A stretch of DNA of 64,000 nt from Tolypocladium sp. Sup5 PDA-1 (taxonomy: Eukaryota > Ascomycota > Sordariomycetes > Hypocreales > Ophiocordycipitaceae). The notes beneath the pieces are model-generated. The model saw nothing but the letters and a program-made list of their open reading frames with translations. It was not told the DNA's origin and made no database searches. The first letter of the stretch is position 1. The number at the start of each line of letters is the position of its first letter. Position numbers and translations under genes: made by a program. The DNA lies in assembly GCA_000750105.3 (NCBI GenBank), contig JPHH03000041.1:124001-188000 (forward strand), read 5' to 3'. Positions 12,607 through 24,550 of this stretch are shown here, piece by piece.

Positions 12607-15309
12607 TCATTCCGTCGTCAACCGCAGCTTCTTGCCCACGTCCCTCCGCCTGGCCTGGACAGCGGCCCGTTCCGACGGTTTTGTCTCGGTCGTGTCTGCC
12701 GCCTTGTCCCGTGCCTTGAGTGCCTGGAGCAGCATTCCAGCATCGAAGAAGCCATCTGTAAAACTCAATCAGTACTGATCTGGAGTTGAACAACATGGAA
12801 CAGGGGGCAAGGTGAAAAGGGGTAATGGGCACGGTGTAAGGACGGGATGCGTAAACTTACATCCTCCAAGCTCATCATCGTCGCTAGCCATTGCGCTCTC
12901 CTCAGTCACGGATACAGCATCGGCGGATCGCGGCGTTTTGGCCGTCTCAACGCCAGTGATGAGACGCCCACGTGACTTGAGCCTGCTCGCGGGTTTGGGC
13001 CGTGACACCTCCACCTCACGCGCTCGGCTGGCCTTTGTGGTGGACGACTTGCGGTTTGTGATGCGGAGAATGCGTCGGATCTCCAGTAGGTAGCTCTCCA
13101 GTGCATCGACGAAGCGTTTCGTTTGGCGGTGCTTGCTCGACACGCAAATGGAGATGGACTCGTCCTTGATGATGTATCCGATGCCGAACCCGTCTCCAGA
13201 CGTGGGACCGAAGCCAAATTGCCGGAGGGATGGATTACCACAGTTGGACGTCGACAGAACGGTTGTGTTGAGCTTGTCCCACCCCGCGTCTGCGAAGATG
13301 AACGGCAGTGGATGGCTGTCTCGCGACCGGGAGTTGGTGCTGTCGCCGCGCTCACGGTTGGGCCTGACTTCAACACCATCTGAGGAACTGACCGACTCCT
13401 TACCGGGGCTGCCCACGGGAGAATACCCTTCGATGGGGCTGGATTGACCGAGGCTGCTCATGCCGCTGTCCATCTCATCGTCAACGTACTTTTGCCAGAC
13501 GCAGAGCAGTGCGTATAGATGTCGGTCACATCCTTGCGCCTTGGCACACTCCCTTGTCCTGCTGACGTGCGTCTGGCATGCTTTCTTGAGTGCCTCAATT
13601 TTCTGCTCCAGCGGGTTGTCAGCCCAGAAGGTCTGCACGAAGTCAACCGAGTCATCCGTAACACTTCGGACGGCTTCCGTGCGGCCGTGCAAGTAGACTT
13701 TGGTCATGGCAGGCTCATAAGTGCACTCGACACGGCCGTAAAGACCGTAGTACGCAGCTTGAAACGCCATTTGCACAAAAGCATCCGGGGAGAATCCCAT
13801 CGAGGTGATGAAGTTCTTGCCGTAGGAGCTGAAGTCGAGACATTGAAACTCGTTCTGCTCGATGAGGTCCGCGATCCTCGTCTCGGCAAATCGAACAGCA
13901 ATGCTTAGCTCCGGAATCATGTCCCACTCAAGCTTGCGCGGGGTCGTGTTGACGTCGCCGAAGCTCTTTGGGTCTCGTTTGGACGGATCTGGGCTGGTGG
14001 ATGTCCAGAGAGACGGTGCCTGGCCGTTGATGGAACGGGCGAAACGGAGTATCGTGTCCGTGTATATGTCACTAGCGAACCTTAGGACAGTATGTCCGTC
14101 CACGCCCGTGTGCTCAAAGTTGATGCCGGCACTACCGTTCTTGCAGACGATAATCTGCATCTTGTCGTACCATCGGTTCGTGCATGTGCCAATCTGAACG
14201 CCGTTTTTGACTTCGCTTGTGCCGCACAACATGTTCTGGCAGAGAGCGGCGACATCGGGCGGCTCAGTATAGTCGAGACAGAGAGCAAAGAGAGCCGAGT
14301 CGACAATGTTTAGACAGTCAGCGTTGTTTGACCCGGGGTCCTTGGTTAAGACGTCTCTTAGACCAGACCAGACTTTGCGGTTTTCCGTGCTTAGCACACC
14401 GAGTGCACCCTTGGCCGCGTCTTGAATCGGGGTCTGAACGGCGTCTTCGGTGATGGTCTGCAGATTGATAGCAATGTCCCTCTCGGTCATGATGACATCT
14501 GAGTTGTCGTCCAAGACGTCGAACCAGTATAGCTGGCCATGGCAGATGACGACGACGTGCTTGGCCTCAGGGTCTTGCACAATCTGACAGCCATTCTCAG
14601 TTGGGACTCGCGCGGTTCCGAACAGGCGCGAGAATTGATACATGCATAGTGGCGTCCCTTTGAAAGTATCCGGTGGAAGCTCCTCTTTCCGCACTGCTCT
14701 GATGAAGTCGAGAGCAGATACAACTAGAGAGGCCGCGCGTGTCACCTGGTTGTTTCGCGCAGGGGTCGGATCATCCTCGAGCAGGAAGAAGGGGTTCAGG
14801 TTCAGGACCACAGGGTTGTCAAAGTTAAGGTACGAGTCGTACCCTGAGAACCGTCAGCCATGTTTAAAGCAGGGAAGAGGATACCACTTACAGAATTGCT
14901 CGATGTAGCTCGTCTTGCCGTGGGCGTACCGCTTCAACTTGTCTTGCAAGTCGGGGCCATCGTTCTTAAGAAACTCCTGAACGGCATGCCGCGTTTCCGC
15001 ACGTTCCCGAGGCGTCTGTAGCGGCTTGAGAGCCTCGAGGTACTTTTGACACGTACTCTCGAGCTCGGGTATAGGAAGCTTGGGCAGCTTATCCTGAGCT
15101 GCAAAGGTGATGCCACCCTCTTTCTTGGTGTCGTAGGTAGTAGCCATGGGGACTCTCGTATAAGCAGACGACAGGTTCAGGGGCTGCCGAGGGGTGATGG
15201 GCGCTGGTGGCTCCGGGACTGAGCGAGGAGTGGCTGGGTTGGCTGGAGGCTCAGCAAGCCTCTCTGCCAGAGAGTTTGGTGGGTTGAAAACGCGGACTTT
15301 TGCGGTCAT
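12607..15309 (-). CDS. Carnitine O-acetyltransferase, long (Yat2/FacC-like) form
   Basis: Three exons on the minus strand (15309-14892, 14843-12861, 12755-12607) encode 849 residues. The reaction moves acetyl groups between CoA and carnitine, part of the acetyl shuttle used on acetate and fatty acids. Family marks are YDSYLNFDNPVVLNLNPFF, the catalytic His in FEHTGVDG (near residue 384), TKVYLHGRTEAVRS, DRHLYAL and the late GPTSGDGFGIGYIIKDE. Introns are 48 bp (14844-14891) and 105 bp (12756-12860). There is no clear mitochondrial presequence and the C-terminus (KLRLTTE) is not a peroxisomal signal. The protein is also longer than the roughly 650-residue organelle enzyme, so a cytosolic Yat2/FacC-type enzyme is the best guess. 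The C-terminal 170 residues (Ser- and Arg-rich) are typical of the long form. Confidence 0.88.
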
Positions 15310-18300
15310 GGTGTCAGCAGCCCGGTCAAGTTTAGAAGTAGAGCGGCGAGACGCTGGTGCTGATGTTGAGTCCGCGGAGCGCGGTGCGGTAGAAGTAGTG
15401 GCAGTCTTGAAGATAGTAGGCTGGCATCACACTCGTTATGCTGAGCCACGGGGCATGGCAAGATGGGTGGAACAATGCTTGCGGTATTATTGAGAAAAGA
15501 TGAGAGTGTGTGAGGGTGGTGGATGACAAGGGAAGCAAGCGATATAAGAGATGCTAGGCAAGGTATTAATGTGCGGCCATGGACGGGGTGCAGGCCGGTG
15601 GAGTGGAGCCCCCGCACCCACCGGCTGGGTGTTTGTGTAAGGTGAGGTGTACTTGATGTACCTGATGCACGAGCTGCTACCTACTGCTTGTAGGCATGCC
15701 AGCATCAAGCAGGGAGCCCTCCTCTGGCACGTGTGGGCCGTCTTGGGAACGGGGAGGCCGCGGGGAGGCTGTCGATGTGCATGTGGATTCGGGGTGGGTG
15801 GACGTGGACTCCTCCGCAAGCCCGGGAGTCGAGACGCCCAAGCAAATAGTTGTAGCCCGAGAGGAGACTCCCGAGAAGGCATGAGAGTGACAGAGACGAG
15901 GGGACACGGAGCGGAAGAGAGACACAAGACAGAGGAGATGGCTGTATCAAACTCACCAGGAACAGCGAGACAGAGGCGCCTGTCGTGTGCAGCCCGCTGA
16001 GGCTGAGGCGGAAGGCTTGGAGTGTGACGCTGGAGCTGCACAGAAGGGGCAGTGGGTTAGCAAGCGACCGATCCGTGATCGATTCGCATGTGCAGTGTGC
16101 GATGTTTGGTGCACATGAGGCTGCGAAATGACCTCGACGCGAGCAAGGGTCGGCAAAAGCCCATAACATGGGGCATGGGGGTTGGGGAAGAGGTGGTGGT
16201 GGCAGGGGACAGACGGGACTCACATGTGCCTGTGCCTCTACGCACGGCTGATGAGGGCTGAAGAGAGCGACGGCAACGTTGTACCGCAAAGTCGAGTTAT
16301 ACCTGACCTTGATGACTGTAAGCGCGTCCCCTCCGACGAGGTTGTCACTGGCGGGCGCCGCTGGGAGCGCCTAAAAAGGTGCTTCGATGCCGCTTCGGAC
16401 GAAAGGGAGCTTCGGCTGTACGTTGCGCGTGGAGTCCGTGGACGCCTGGACTGATGGGCGCCACTGAAATAGTTGGTAATGCAGCATATATTGCGACCCT
16501 TACTGGCCTGGCTTGGGTTCGTCAGTGTTCCGTAGATCCAGTGGCTCCACTCGGCGTCGTTGAAAGTTGGCGGCTCTCGGCGAGCTTGATGGAGAGATGT
16601 AAGAAGAGGCAAAAATACAAAGAAGAGGGTATCTCTATTATTAATGAGAGGCAAGAAGCCCTCAAATTAGAAGAAACGAAGACGTCACGGGATCGTTGAG
16701 CTCTGGTCAGGCAATGAACAGGCGGGTGCCTTCCTTCTTTGCCAAAGTTCCAAGCTGGCAAGAGGCTGGACGCTCATCTGTCCCCACTGCCGCACTGTAA
16801 CGTCAACATGACAGCACCCACCACATCTCGCGTCTCCGCCACGAGAAAATGCTCGACATCCAGAATGGACTGGACCTGGAACCGGCCGATGGAGCCGAGC
16901 GCACGAATCAGACGCGGACTTAATGAACCCTCTCGCAACTACGGATACGGACTGCGACAGACGGACTGGAACCATTTGATCCCTGGTGAGGCATCAGGCC
17001 TACTCGTAGATATAAAGACTGCTGGCATTCATCTAAAGTGCCGCCCAGGCTTCCAACACTGGGATTGTTCGGCTGCAGGACCTGTACTTGGAGTTTCCCA
17101 CCTGAGACAATCTCCTGTCGCTGGTAATCAGAAGCCACAGACTTTCACACGACAAAGACACCGGCCCGAGGATGCGGACTTTCCTACAGTAGCCTTGCCC
17201 TCGCATCCCGAGAGGGTGGTACGCCTCGGGCATCGAGCCACATCAGGGAGCCTCACCTTGACAGCGCGTCGGCCCATACATGAAAGCAGCACCAACGAAA
17301 GGGGGTGTCCTTGGCCGGGAACGACTGCGCATCGGCTACAGCTTGATACGTATCGACGGAGAAACAACGTGGAAGGGGTCTCGGGCCAAAGGACGCCAAA
17401 GAGATGACGGAACTCCCGCCTGCCCTCGGAGCTCCATGATGTGCGTTTCGTCATTGCGCGCCTTGCAGCCAACCCGGTTATCCGCAGGCCCGAGCAAGAT
17501 CAGGTGCTCACTCACGTGATGCCGTCCTTCCTTCGTCCTCCGGCTCCGAGTGGTCCTGACCCACCCCGAGTCCGTTGCCTCCCACGGCCGCAAGGCCCGC
17601 ATTTTCGGAGCCGGGTGCGATGACCAGCAGGTCTTGAGAGCGGACCGTTGAATCCTTGCGCCGTTCCTGGGCGATGCAGTGCATGATCGGGCCAAGCCAC
17701 GGCTGGGGAGAGATCATGGGTCCTGGTCATACTCTCCCTTGCCTCTCGACACACCCCTGCCCGTATTTCGTACTCGTCGCTGTCCCGTCGTGGATGCGAC
17801 AGGAACGCTGGCCTCGCCTTTGCCGTGTGGATCCTCTGTTGAAGTTTCGGTGGAGCCAGTGGCACACGCAGAACCCAGGAAGTTGCGTATTCATCGCTTT
17901 CTGTCGGACGCGTTGCCCTGGCGCGAAGCCTGAACTGTGGGCAGTGGATCTCGCCCTGCTCAGCCCCAAGTTGCCCAGGTCCGGAGCTATTAGGCCCAGC
18001 CGTCCTTCGCCCCCTGGCACTCGTGGGTGTACTCGAGAGGCCGCCATCAACGTCTGGAGATGGATATCCAACAGTGCCTCTGGTTAATTTTGTTCTTTTT
18101 TTTGCGCGTCTTACTGGGGATTCATCAGCTCATTCGTCACTCTGGTGCGTCTGTCGTTGGACACTGAATCTTGGGTGCTCCTGGATGACATGCGCTTTCC
18201 CCTGTTTGGATACCCATTCGAGCCCATTCGAGGGCCCCACCATCCACAACGTCTGTCATCAAGGTCAGACTCACAGCCTTACAAACGGGCCTTGGATTAA

Positions 18301-18691
18301 GCTGCAACATCATGATTCGCCCCGATGGCTTGCCCTCATGCGGCTTTCCTGCTTGGGAAATCATTCGAACCTCGAAGCCCCATGTCAAATCCCATGCGAG
18401 CAGGCCCTTGCGCCACATGCAGGGGTCGTTCACCATGCGAGCTTGCTGAGCCGTCAACGTCACTCGAATGGTCACAGCATACGTGGGAGCGCGTCGTGTT
18501 GGCAAGGGACGCAAACGAAGATAGTTTGGGAATCTACAGATTATATATCTAGCCTTTCCTCACCTTCTGTCCTTGGCCGGGCCATGCATCAACACTCGTC
18601 ACTTCTTGTCTCTTCACAACTCGTGATACCTGCCTGGTAGCGCCACTTCGAATCACAAGACCGTTGCCGGTGGAGGCTTCTTTTTCCAACA
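15310..18691. other. Long divergent intergenic region with unassigned splice-like signals
   Basis: 3.4 kb between the divergently oriented acetyltransferase and MFS genes. On the minus strand, two candidate exons (16315-16224 and 16035-15957) are bounded by good signals: an acceptor ending TTACAG, donor GTGAGT at 16223, then CTAAC, a pyrimidine tract and GTGCAG before 16035, and donor GTGAGT at 15956. They could be untranslated leader exons of the acetyltransferase gene or parts of an unrecognised small gene. The rest (16.4-18.7 kb) shows only non-ATG or low-complexity frames and no mobile element. Confidence 0.35.
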
Positions 18692-20845
18692 ATGGCTACG
18701 TACCTTTACAAAAAGTACTTCTCCTCCTCAAAAGACAAATCATCGCCCACGATATCCCCGCCATGCAGTCACCGAGACGAGCCGCTGTCTACTCCTTGCT
18801 TGGATTGCAAGGCCGAGAAAAGTGCAGTGAGAAAGTATCGATGGAGGATAATCTTGGGTCTGATCTGGCCATACGCCCTTCAGGCGCTTGATGCGACCAT
18901 GTTAGCCCTTGCCCTTTGCGCAACTCAGGTTATTCATCTAACGACCCCCCCGCAGCATTGCAAGCGCCTTGCCATGGATTGCCAGCGATTTCGGAAAGAT
19001 CTCCCAGCAAAATTGGATCGTATCCGCCTTCAACCTTACCTCGGCCGCCTTTATCCCCTTCTGGGCTCAGATGGCAGATGTGTTCGGTCGGTACGCAGCC
19101 ATCACCGCCGCCGTCCTCATCATGCTCGTGGGCAGCGCCCTCTGCACTGGCGCCCCGACCGATTCCTATGCCGTTCTCCTCCTTGGACGTGGATTCCAGG
19201 GACTGGCATCTGCGGGACTAAATGTCGTCGTGCGAACCATCCTCGCCGACCGCGTAACGCTTCGGGAAAATGCAAAGAACTGGGCCATCTTTGCCCTCGT
19301 GGGAGGAATATCCTACGCGCTAGGCCCTGTCATAGGTGGCTATCTCACGAGTGCCAACTGGCGATGGTGTTTCGGCATCAACCTGCCCGTCGGAGCGGTT
19401 GCCCTGCTTGCCATCTTCTTCGTTCTGCGAAAGGAGCTTCTCGGGCCGCAGCCCATCCCCGAGCTCGACGAGACGGTGGAGACGGGGCGACGAACGAAGC
19501 TGGTTGCTCGCCTCAAGACCATTGACGTGGGAGGACAGGCTCTGTTCGTGTTCGGCTTTGGCCTCATCATCTTGGGCCTGACTTGGGGCGGCGTGACGTA
19601 CCCGTGGGCATCTCCAGCTGTCATCGTGTCTCTCGTCGTGGGCTGCCTGTTTGTTGGGTGCTTCTTCGTCTGGGAGCGGATGCTCGCCCCTGGCCGTATG
19701 TTGTCCAGGAAGATGCCTTGGCAGCGACCCATGATACCTTGGGCGCTTCTCACGAACCGGGACCTCGGCCTCATCTTCTACACGGAGTGCGCAACCGGCA
19801 TGGCAATGTTTTCTGTGAGCATTCTTGCGGTAGTGTCGATGGACATTGTTCTCTAACAACTCTCAGGTTCTGTACTTTTGTAACATATACTTCATCGCTG
19901 TCAAGGTACGTACTGCGGCACCAAGGCAAAGTCAGAGGTTACTAACACCCAGCCCAGGGCAACAGCTCGGACAAGGCTGGCCTGCAGCTCTTGTACTTCA
20001 CTCCCGGTATTGGAGGTACGTCTGGAGGTCATTACTGGTACCATTGCGGTTTCTAACTCGTCGCAGTCGGTGTCTACCTCTGCATGTTCATGTGCAACCG
20101 CTGGCCGAGGATGACGTTTCCTCCTCTCTTCCTCGGTTCGACAATCGAAATGGTTGGCGTGGGCGTCCTTGCGTGGGCGCTCTACGTGGAACAGACGGCG
20201 ACAATCTTTGGCATGATGGCCCTGGTTGGCTGCGGCATGGGTCTCCGATTCATGGTTGCGCCGCTGCATGGTATTGGCATATTCAAGTCGCATCGGGCTT
20301 CCGTCATTGGGCTGATGGCCGTTGCTGTCCCATTTGGTGGCACCATTGGCTTGACCATCATGTCTACCGTGTTCAACAACGCCTCCGGACTCGACACGAA
20401 ACATAGCGACTTCTCCACGCTGCAGGACCAACCTGACGGAGTGAGGGAGCATGCTATTTACGACGCAAAGGTGAGAGGAAGCCCAGCCCTGCTCAACTTC
20501 ATAACTCGCTGATAAAAGCATAGATGGGCGTTGTATGGGCATTTGTTGCCATTGTTCCCTTCATGGTCGTGGTATGTCCGCCATCCTCAGTCCCTTGGCC
20601 GTCTTGCCATACTAATGGATGTCTAGTCGTGGTTCTGCTGCTTCTTCCTCGGCAATGTCATCCTCGGTGGAAAGTCCGTCGTGGACGAAGACGGCAACCA
20701 GGATATTGTCATCAAGGAACCCTACCTCTGGAGCCTGTTGAAGGGTAGAAGGGTCCTCGAGGAGGAAGAGAAGGGGATCAGGCTTGAGAGCTCGCACGGC
20801 AGGGAAGGGCTCAAGACGACGTCCAACGAGGATTCGCCTGCGTAG
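18692..20845 (+). CDS. Major facilitator superfamily transporter, 14-TM drug/H+ antiporter (DHA2) type
   Basis: Seven exons (18692-18900, 18956-19814, 19867-19905, 19958-20015, 20067-20470, 20524-20571, 20627-20845) encode 611 residues. All six introns are about 51-55 bp, and splicing restores the conserved first helix DATIIASALPWIASDFG. Other family marks are AQMADVFGRYAA (motif A, after helix 2), GRGFQGLASAG, and GPVIGGYL plus NWRWCFGINLPVG (motif C region, typical of DHA2). A long central loop and further helices follow, then a charged cytoplasmic tail. Such proteins export toxic compounds or metabolites across the plasma membrane, but the substrate cannot be read from sequence. No biosynthetic genes flank it, so a secondary-metabolite role is not supported here. 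Confidence 0.88.
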
Positions 20846-22052
20846 GCCGGGAGCTTATGCCTATGGCTCAAGGCCAGGGGTGTAGGATTTTGTCGTATGC
20901 TTGGATAGACGGGCAAGTTTTGCGCATCTCTTTTGACCGATATACCCGGAGCGTCAGGCCATGGCGGGCAACATACAATATGTAGAGGCAGGATAGAGAT
21001 ACCAGGCAACACCACCGGAAGATGAGACTTATTGACGATTACGCCGCGATTCGCTGCAACTATTTCTCGTTTCAGTACCTACGTTACCTGGACCCTATCC
21101 GGACACAGCCCGGCCGGCCGCAACGGAGCTCTCGGGGTATGGTATGGACACTGGGTTGACAGACGGAGCTCGACCGCGACCTTGAGCTGGTTCTTGAGTT
21201 TGAGCTGTCTGTGGAAGCAGTTGCGCTAGTGAAGCTTCCCACCCAGAGCTCACACCCTCAGGTAGCTGCAAAAGTATCCGTACCAGGGGAACTTACGGAG
21301 TACTCGTATGAAATCTCAAGCAGCCTCTGGCAGATCGGCAGCAGGCAATCAGGCAGCGTCACACAGCGCAGCAAGAGGCAATCGAGCCCCTGATGAGTGG
21401 CTTGAGTGGGCTGCGCTCGTCAGATCTCGCCGTGGCAACCAGCGATGGAGTCCAAAACCGGGGGTCCGAAAAACTCGGTTCCATTGCTTGCAGTTGCCCC
21501 GCCACTGACAGCAAGCGGACGGGGATCCCCACCAACAGAAGGCAGAGGAAGCCCGCAGCAGCGTTGCCTCGCCACCAGACTGCGAGAAAACTCAATTCAC
21601 CGAGCAGCCTTTGCGTGGCGTTTGCATGGCGAGCTTGTGGCCGCCCGAGTAACAGCACGCCTGAAGCGCTCGCCCGTCCGGGCCGTCCGCGTGAGGACGA
21701 GGGCTCTGGATGGACACCAGGATGGACAGACGAGCATGCACGCACGTACCTAAGGTACGCAAAGACTACCAGGCAGGTACTGCAGCAGTCGAAGACGTAG
21801 CAAAATAGAGCAATGATGCCACTGCTCCCTCAGCTGCGCTTTCTGCCCATTGACGCCCGAATCGATCATCTGAATGGCCTCACCGTAATCGCCAGTGACG
21901 ACTGGTGAGGGGCAACAGTGGTGGGACGGTGGGAAAAAGAGGGGCAGGGACTTTGAGCTTCTAGCGGCGGGGCAGGTATGCGCTACCTGCCTGACTGCCT
22001 GTCCTTGCCCGCGGTCCCAGGTCCCGGGAACCTATGACGCTGCCCCGCGATG

Positions 22053-22065
22053 GAATTTTCGGGAG
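22053..22065 (+). promoter_or_regulatory. Heat-shock-element-like site, alternating type
   Basis: GAATTTTCGGGAG fits three alternating 5-bp modules (GAA-nn-TTC-nn-GAG), the third with one mismatch. It lies about 520 bp upstream of the HSP70 ATG. Binding by Hsf1 is inferred from the consensus only. Confidence 0.45.
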
Positions 22066-22312
22066 CTCTCTGCATGACATCAACGGAATGGAACCCACCG
22101 ACCAGCATGAAAGAAGAGGGAGCAAAATGAGACCCGGACAAGGCGACAAACGAGCCAGATCAGGCGCCGCAGAGCCTGGAAAGAATGGTCGGCTTCGGCA
22201 GGGCCTCTAGTGGGCCGCAGCAGCGCCTAGAGGCTGCCGGCGGGTTGCTGTGTCTTCGCGCGGTTGCCAGAGCCTTCCCGCACCCCCTGCAAAATTCTGG
22301 TGGGCTCCCTTG

Positions 22313-22335
22313 GAACAGTGTAGAAGCACATCGAA
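22313..22335 (+). promoter_or_regulatory. Heat-shock-element-like site, step type (GAA every 10 bp)
   Basis: GAA triplets at 22313, 22323 and 22333 are spaced exactly 10 bp in the same orientation. This is the arrangement called a step-type heat shock element in yeast. It sits 16 bp before a TTTATTTA box and 248 bp before the HSP70 start, a sensible promoter position. Confidence 0.5.
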
Positions 22336-22582
22336 GCCTCCCACCTTTCTTTTATTTAGATCCCTCTCACGACTCTCAACCCGAGCTGTTACTTTTTCCC
22401 TCTCCCCATTCCACACTCACCTTTCACGAATCACCTCCCCTCTCTCCACGAGCTCTTCCCCTTCTCTCTACGAGCCGATTCATTGATCGAATTGGACTCC
22501 TGCGCCGCTTTCTCAGGCCTCTTCCAGTCCTGAAAGACACCACACCCCACCACACCGCACACCACACATCACAACCGCCAGG

Positions 22583-24550
22583 ATGGGTCCCGCCGTCGGT
22601 ATCGATCTGGGTACCACGTACTCGTGCGTGGGCATCTTCCGCGAGGACCGATGCGACATCATCGCCAACGACCAGGGCAACCGCACCACGCCCTCGTTCG
22701 TTGCCTTCACTGACACCGAGCGCCTGATCGGTGATGCCGCCAAGAACCAGGTGGCCATGAACCCCCACAACACCGTCTTCGACGCCAAGCGGTTGATTGG
22801 CCGCAAGTTCGCCGACGCCGAGGTCCAGGCCGACATGAAGCACTTCCCCTTCAAGATCATCGACAAGGCCGGCAAGCCCGTCATCGAGGTCGAGTTCAAG
22901 GGCGAGCAGAAGAACTTCACCCCCGAGGAGATCTCCGCCATGGTCCTGACCAAGATGCGCGAGACCGCTGAGAGCTACCTGGGCACCACCGTTAACAACG
23001 CTGTCGTCACGGTCCCCGCCTACTTCAACGACTCCCAGCGCCAGGCCACCAAGGACGCCGGTCTCATTGCCGGCCTCAACGTGCTCCGAATCATCAACGA
23101 GCCCACCGCCGCTGCCATTGCCTACGGCCTTGACAAGAAGGTCGAGGGCGAGCGCAACGTCCTGATCTTCGATCTTGGTGGTGGTACCTTCGATGTCTCT
23201 CTCCTCACCATCGAGGAGGGTATCTTCGAGGTCAAGTCCACCGCTGGTGACACTCACTTGGGTGGTGAGGACTTCGACAACCGCCTCGTTAACCACTTCG
23301 TAAACGAGTTCAAACGCAAGTTCAAAAAGGACCTCTCGACCAACAGCCGTGCTCTCCGCCGTCTCCGAACTGCTTGCGAGCGTGCCAAGCGCACCCTGTC
23401 TTCATCTGCTCAGACCTCCATTGAGATTGACTCTCTGTTCGAGGGCATCGATTTCTACACCTCCATCACCCGAGCTCGTTTCGAGGAGCTGTGCCAGGAC
23501 CTTTTCCGCTCGACGATCCAGCCCGTCGACCGCGTCCTCACTGATGCTAAGATCGACAAGAGCCTGGTCCACGAGATCGTCCTCGTCGGTGGATCCACCC
23601 GTATCCCCCGCATCCAGAAGCTCATTACCGACTACTTCAACGGCAAGGAGCCCAACAAGTCCATCAACCCCGATGAGGCTGTTGCCTACGGTGCCGCCGT
23701 CCAGGCCGCCATTCTGTCTGGCGACACCTCGTCCAAGTCGACCAACGAGATCCTGCTGCTCGACGTCGCGCCTCTCTCTCTCGGTATCGAGACTGCTGGT
23801 GGCATGATGACCAAGCTCATTCCCCGCAACACCACCATCCCCACCAAGAAGTCCGAAGTCTTCTCTACCTTCTCCGACAACCAGCCCGGTGTGCTCATCC
23901 AGGTCTACGAGGGTGAGCGCCAGCGCACCAAGGACAACAACCTGCTCGGCAAGTTCGAGCTCACCGGTATCCCTCCCGCCCCTCGCGGTGTTCCTCAGAT
24001 TGAGGTCACCTTCGACATGGATGCCAATGGTATCATGAACGTGTCCGCCGTCGAGAAGGGCACTGGCAAGTCCAACAAGATTGTCATCACCAACGACAAG
24101 GGCCGCCTGTCCAAGGAGGAGATCGAGCGCATGCTGTCTGATGCCGAGAAGTACAAGGACGAGGATGAGGCTGAGGGTCGCCGTGTTGCCGCCAAGAACG
24201 GCCTTGAGTCGTACGCCTACTCTCTGCGCAACACGCTGGCCGACCCCAAGGTCGACGACAAGATTGAGGCCGCCGACAAGGAGACCCTCAAGACCGAGAT
24301 CGACAAGGTCGTTGCCTGGCTCGACGACAGCCAGCAGGCTACCCGCGAGGAGTACGAGGAGCACCAGAAGGAGCTCGAGGGCATTGCCAACCCCATCATG
24401 ATGAAGTTCTACGGAGCTGGTGGTGAGGGTGCTCCTGGCGGCATGCCCGGTGGCATGCCCGGTGGTGCCCCTGGCGGCTTCCCTGGCGCCGGCGGCCCTG
24501 CTCACGGCGCTGGTGGCGACGACGGTCCTACCGTCGAGGAGGTCGACTAA
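22583..24550 (+). CDS. hsp70: Cytosolic heat shock protein 70 (Ssa/HSPA type)
   Basis: ATP-driven chaperone of the cytosol and nucleus, 655 residues in one uninterrupted exon. The ATPase domain has VGIDLGTTYSCVG at the N-terminus, IINEPTAAAIAYGLDKK, IFDLGGGTFDVSLL and VLVGGSTRIPRIQ. The substrate-binding domain and lid follow, then a Gly/Pro/Met-rich tail ending in EEVD, the docking motif for TPR co-chaperones, which marks the cytosolic class. No signal peptide, transit peptide or HDEL is present, so BiP and mitochondrial Ssc are excluded. Strong C-ending codon bias fits a highly expressed gene. Lack of introns is compatible with expression during heat shock, when splicing is inhibited. Heat-shock-element-like sites lie upstream. 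Confidence 0.97.
   Translation: MGPAVGIDLGTTYSCVGIFREDRCDIIANDQGNRTTPSFVAFTDTERLIGDAAKNQVAMNPHNTVFDAKRLIGRKFADAEVQADMKHFPFKIIDKAGKPVIEVEFKGEQKNFTPEEISAMVLTKMRETAESYLGTTVNNAVVTVPAYFNDSQRQATKDAGLIAGLNVLRIINEPTAAAIAYGLDKKVEGERNVLIFDLGGGTFDVSLLTIEEGIFEVKSTAGDTHLGGEDFDNRLVNHFVNEFKRKFKKDLSTNSRALRRLRTACERAKRTLSSSAQTSIEIDSLFEGIDFYTSITRARFEELCQDLFRSTIQPVDRVLTDAKIDKSLVHEIVLVGGSTRIPRIQKLITDYFNGKEPNKSINPDEAVAYGAAVQAAILSGDTSSKSTNEILLLDVAPLSLGIETAGGMMTKLIPRNTTIPTKKSEVFSTFSDNQPGVLIQVYEGERQRTKDNNLLGKFELTGIPPAPRGVPQIEVTFDMDANGIMNVSAVEKGTGKSNKIVITNDKGRLSKEEIERMLSDAEKYKDEDEAEGRRVAAKNGLESYAYSLRNTLADPKVDDKIEAADKETLKTEIDKVVAWLDDSQQATREEYEEHQKELEGIANPIMMKFYGAGGEGAPGGMPGGMPGGAPGGFPGAGGPAHGAGGDDGPTVEEVD

Larger units (their letters stand above)
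20846..22582. promoter_or_regulatory. HSP70 upstream region
   Basis: 1.7 kb between the MFS stop and the HSP70 ATG with no coding frame. It contains one TACGGAGTAC dyad (21294-21303), a canonical heat-shock-element-like triplet (22053-22065), a 10-bp-phased GAA triplet (22313-22335), a TTTATTTA box at 22351-22358, and then a long CT-rich leader up to the ATG at 22583. Confidence 0.55.

Noticed and set aside
16739..17407. 222-residue plus-strand frame in the 15-18 kb gap.
   Set aside because: It begins at TTG, shows no coding-like composition or domain, and lies in a region with otherwise broken frames.
18692..20845. MFS transporter as part of a secondary-metabolite cluster.
   Set aside because: Neighbours are a carnitine acetyltransferase and HSP70; no synthase, oxidase or pathway regulator is nearby.
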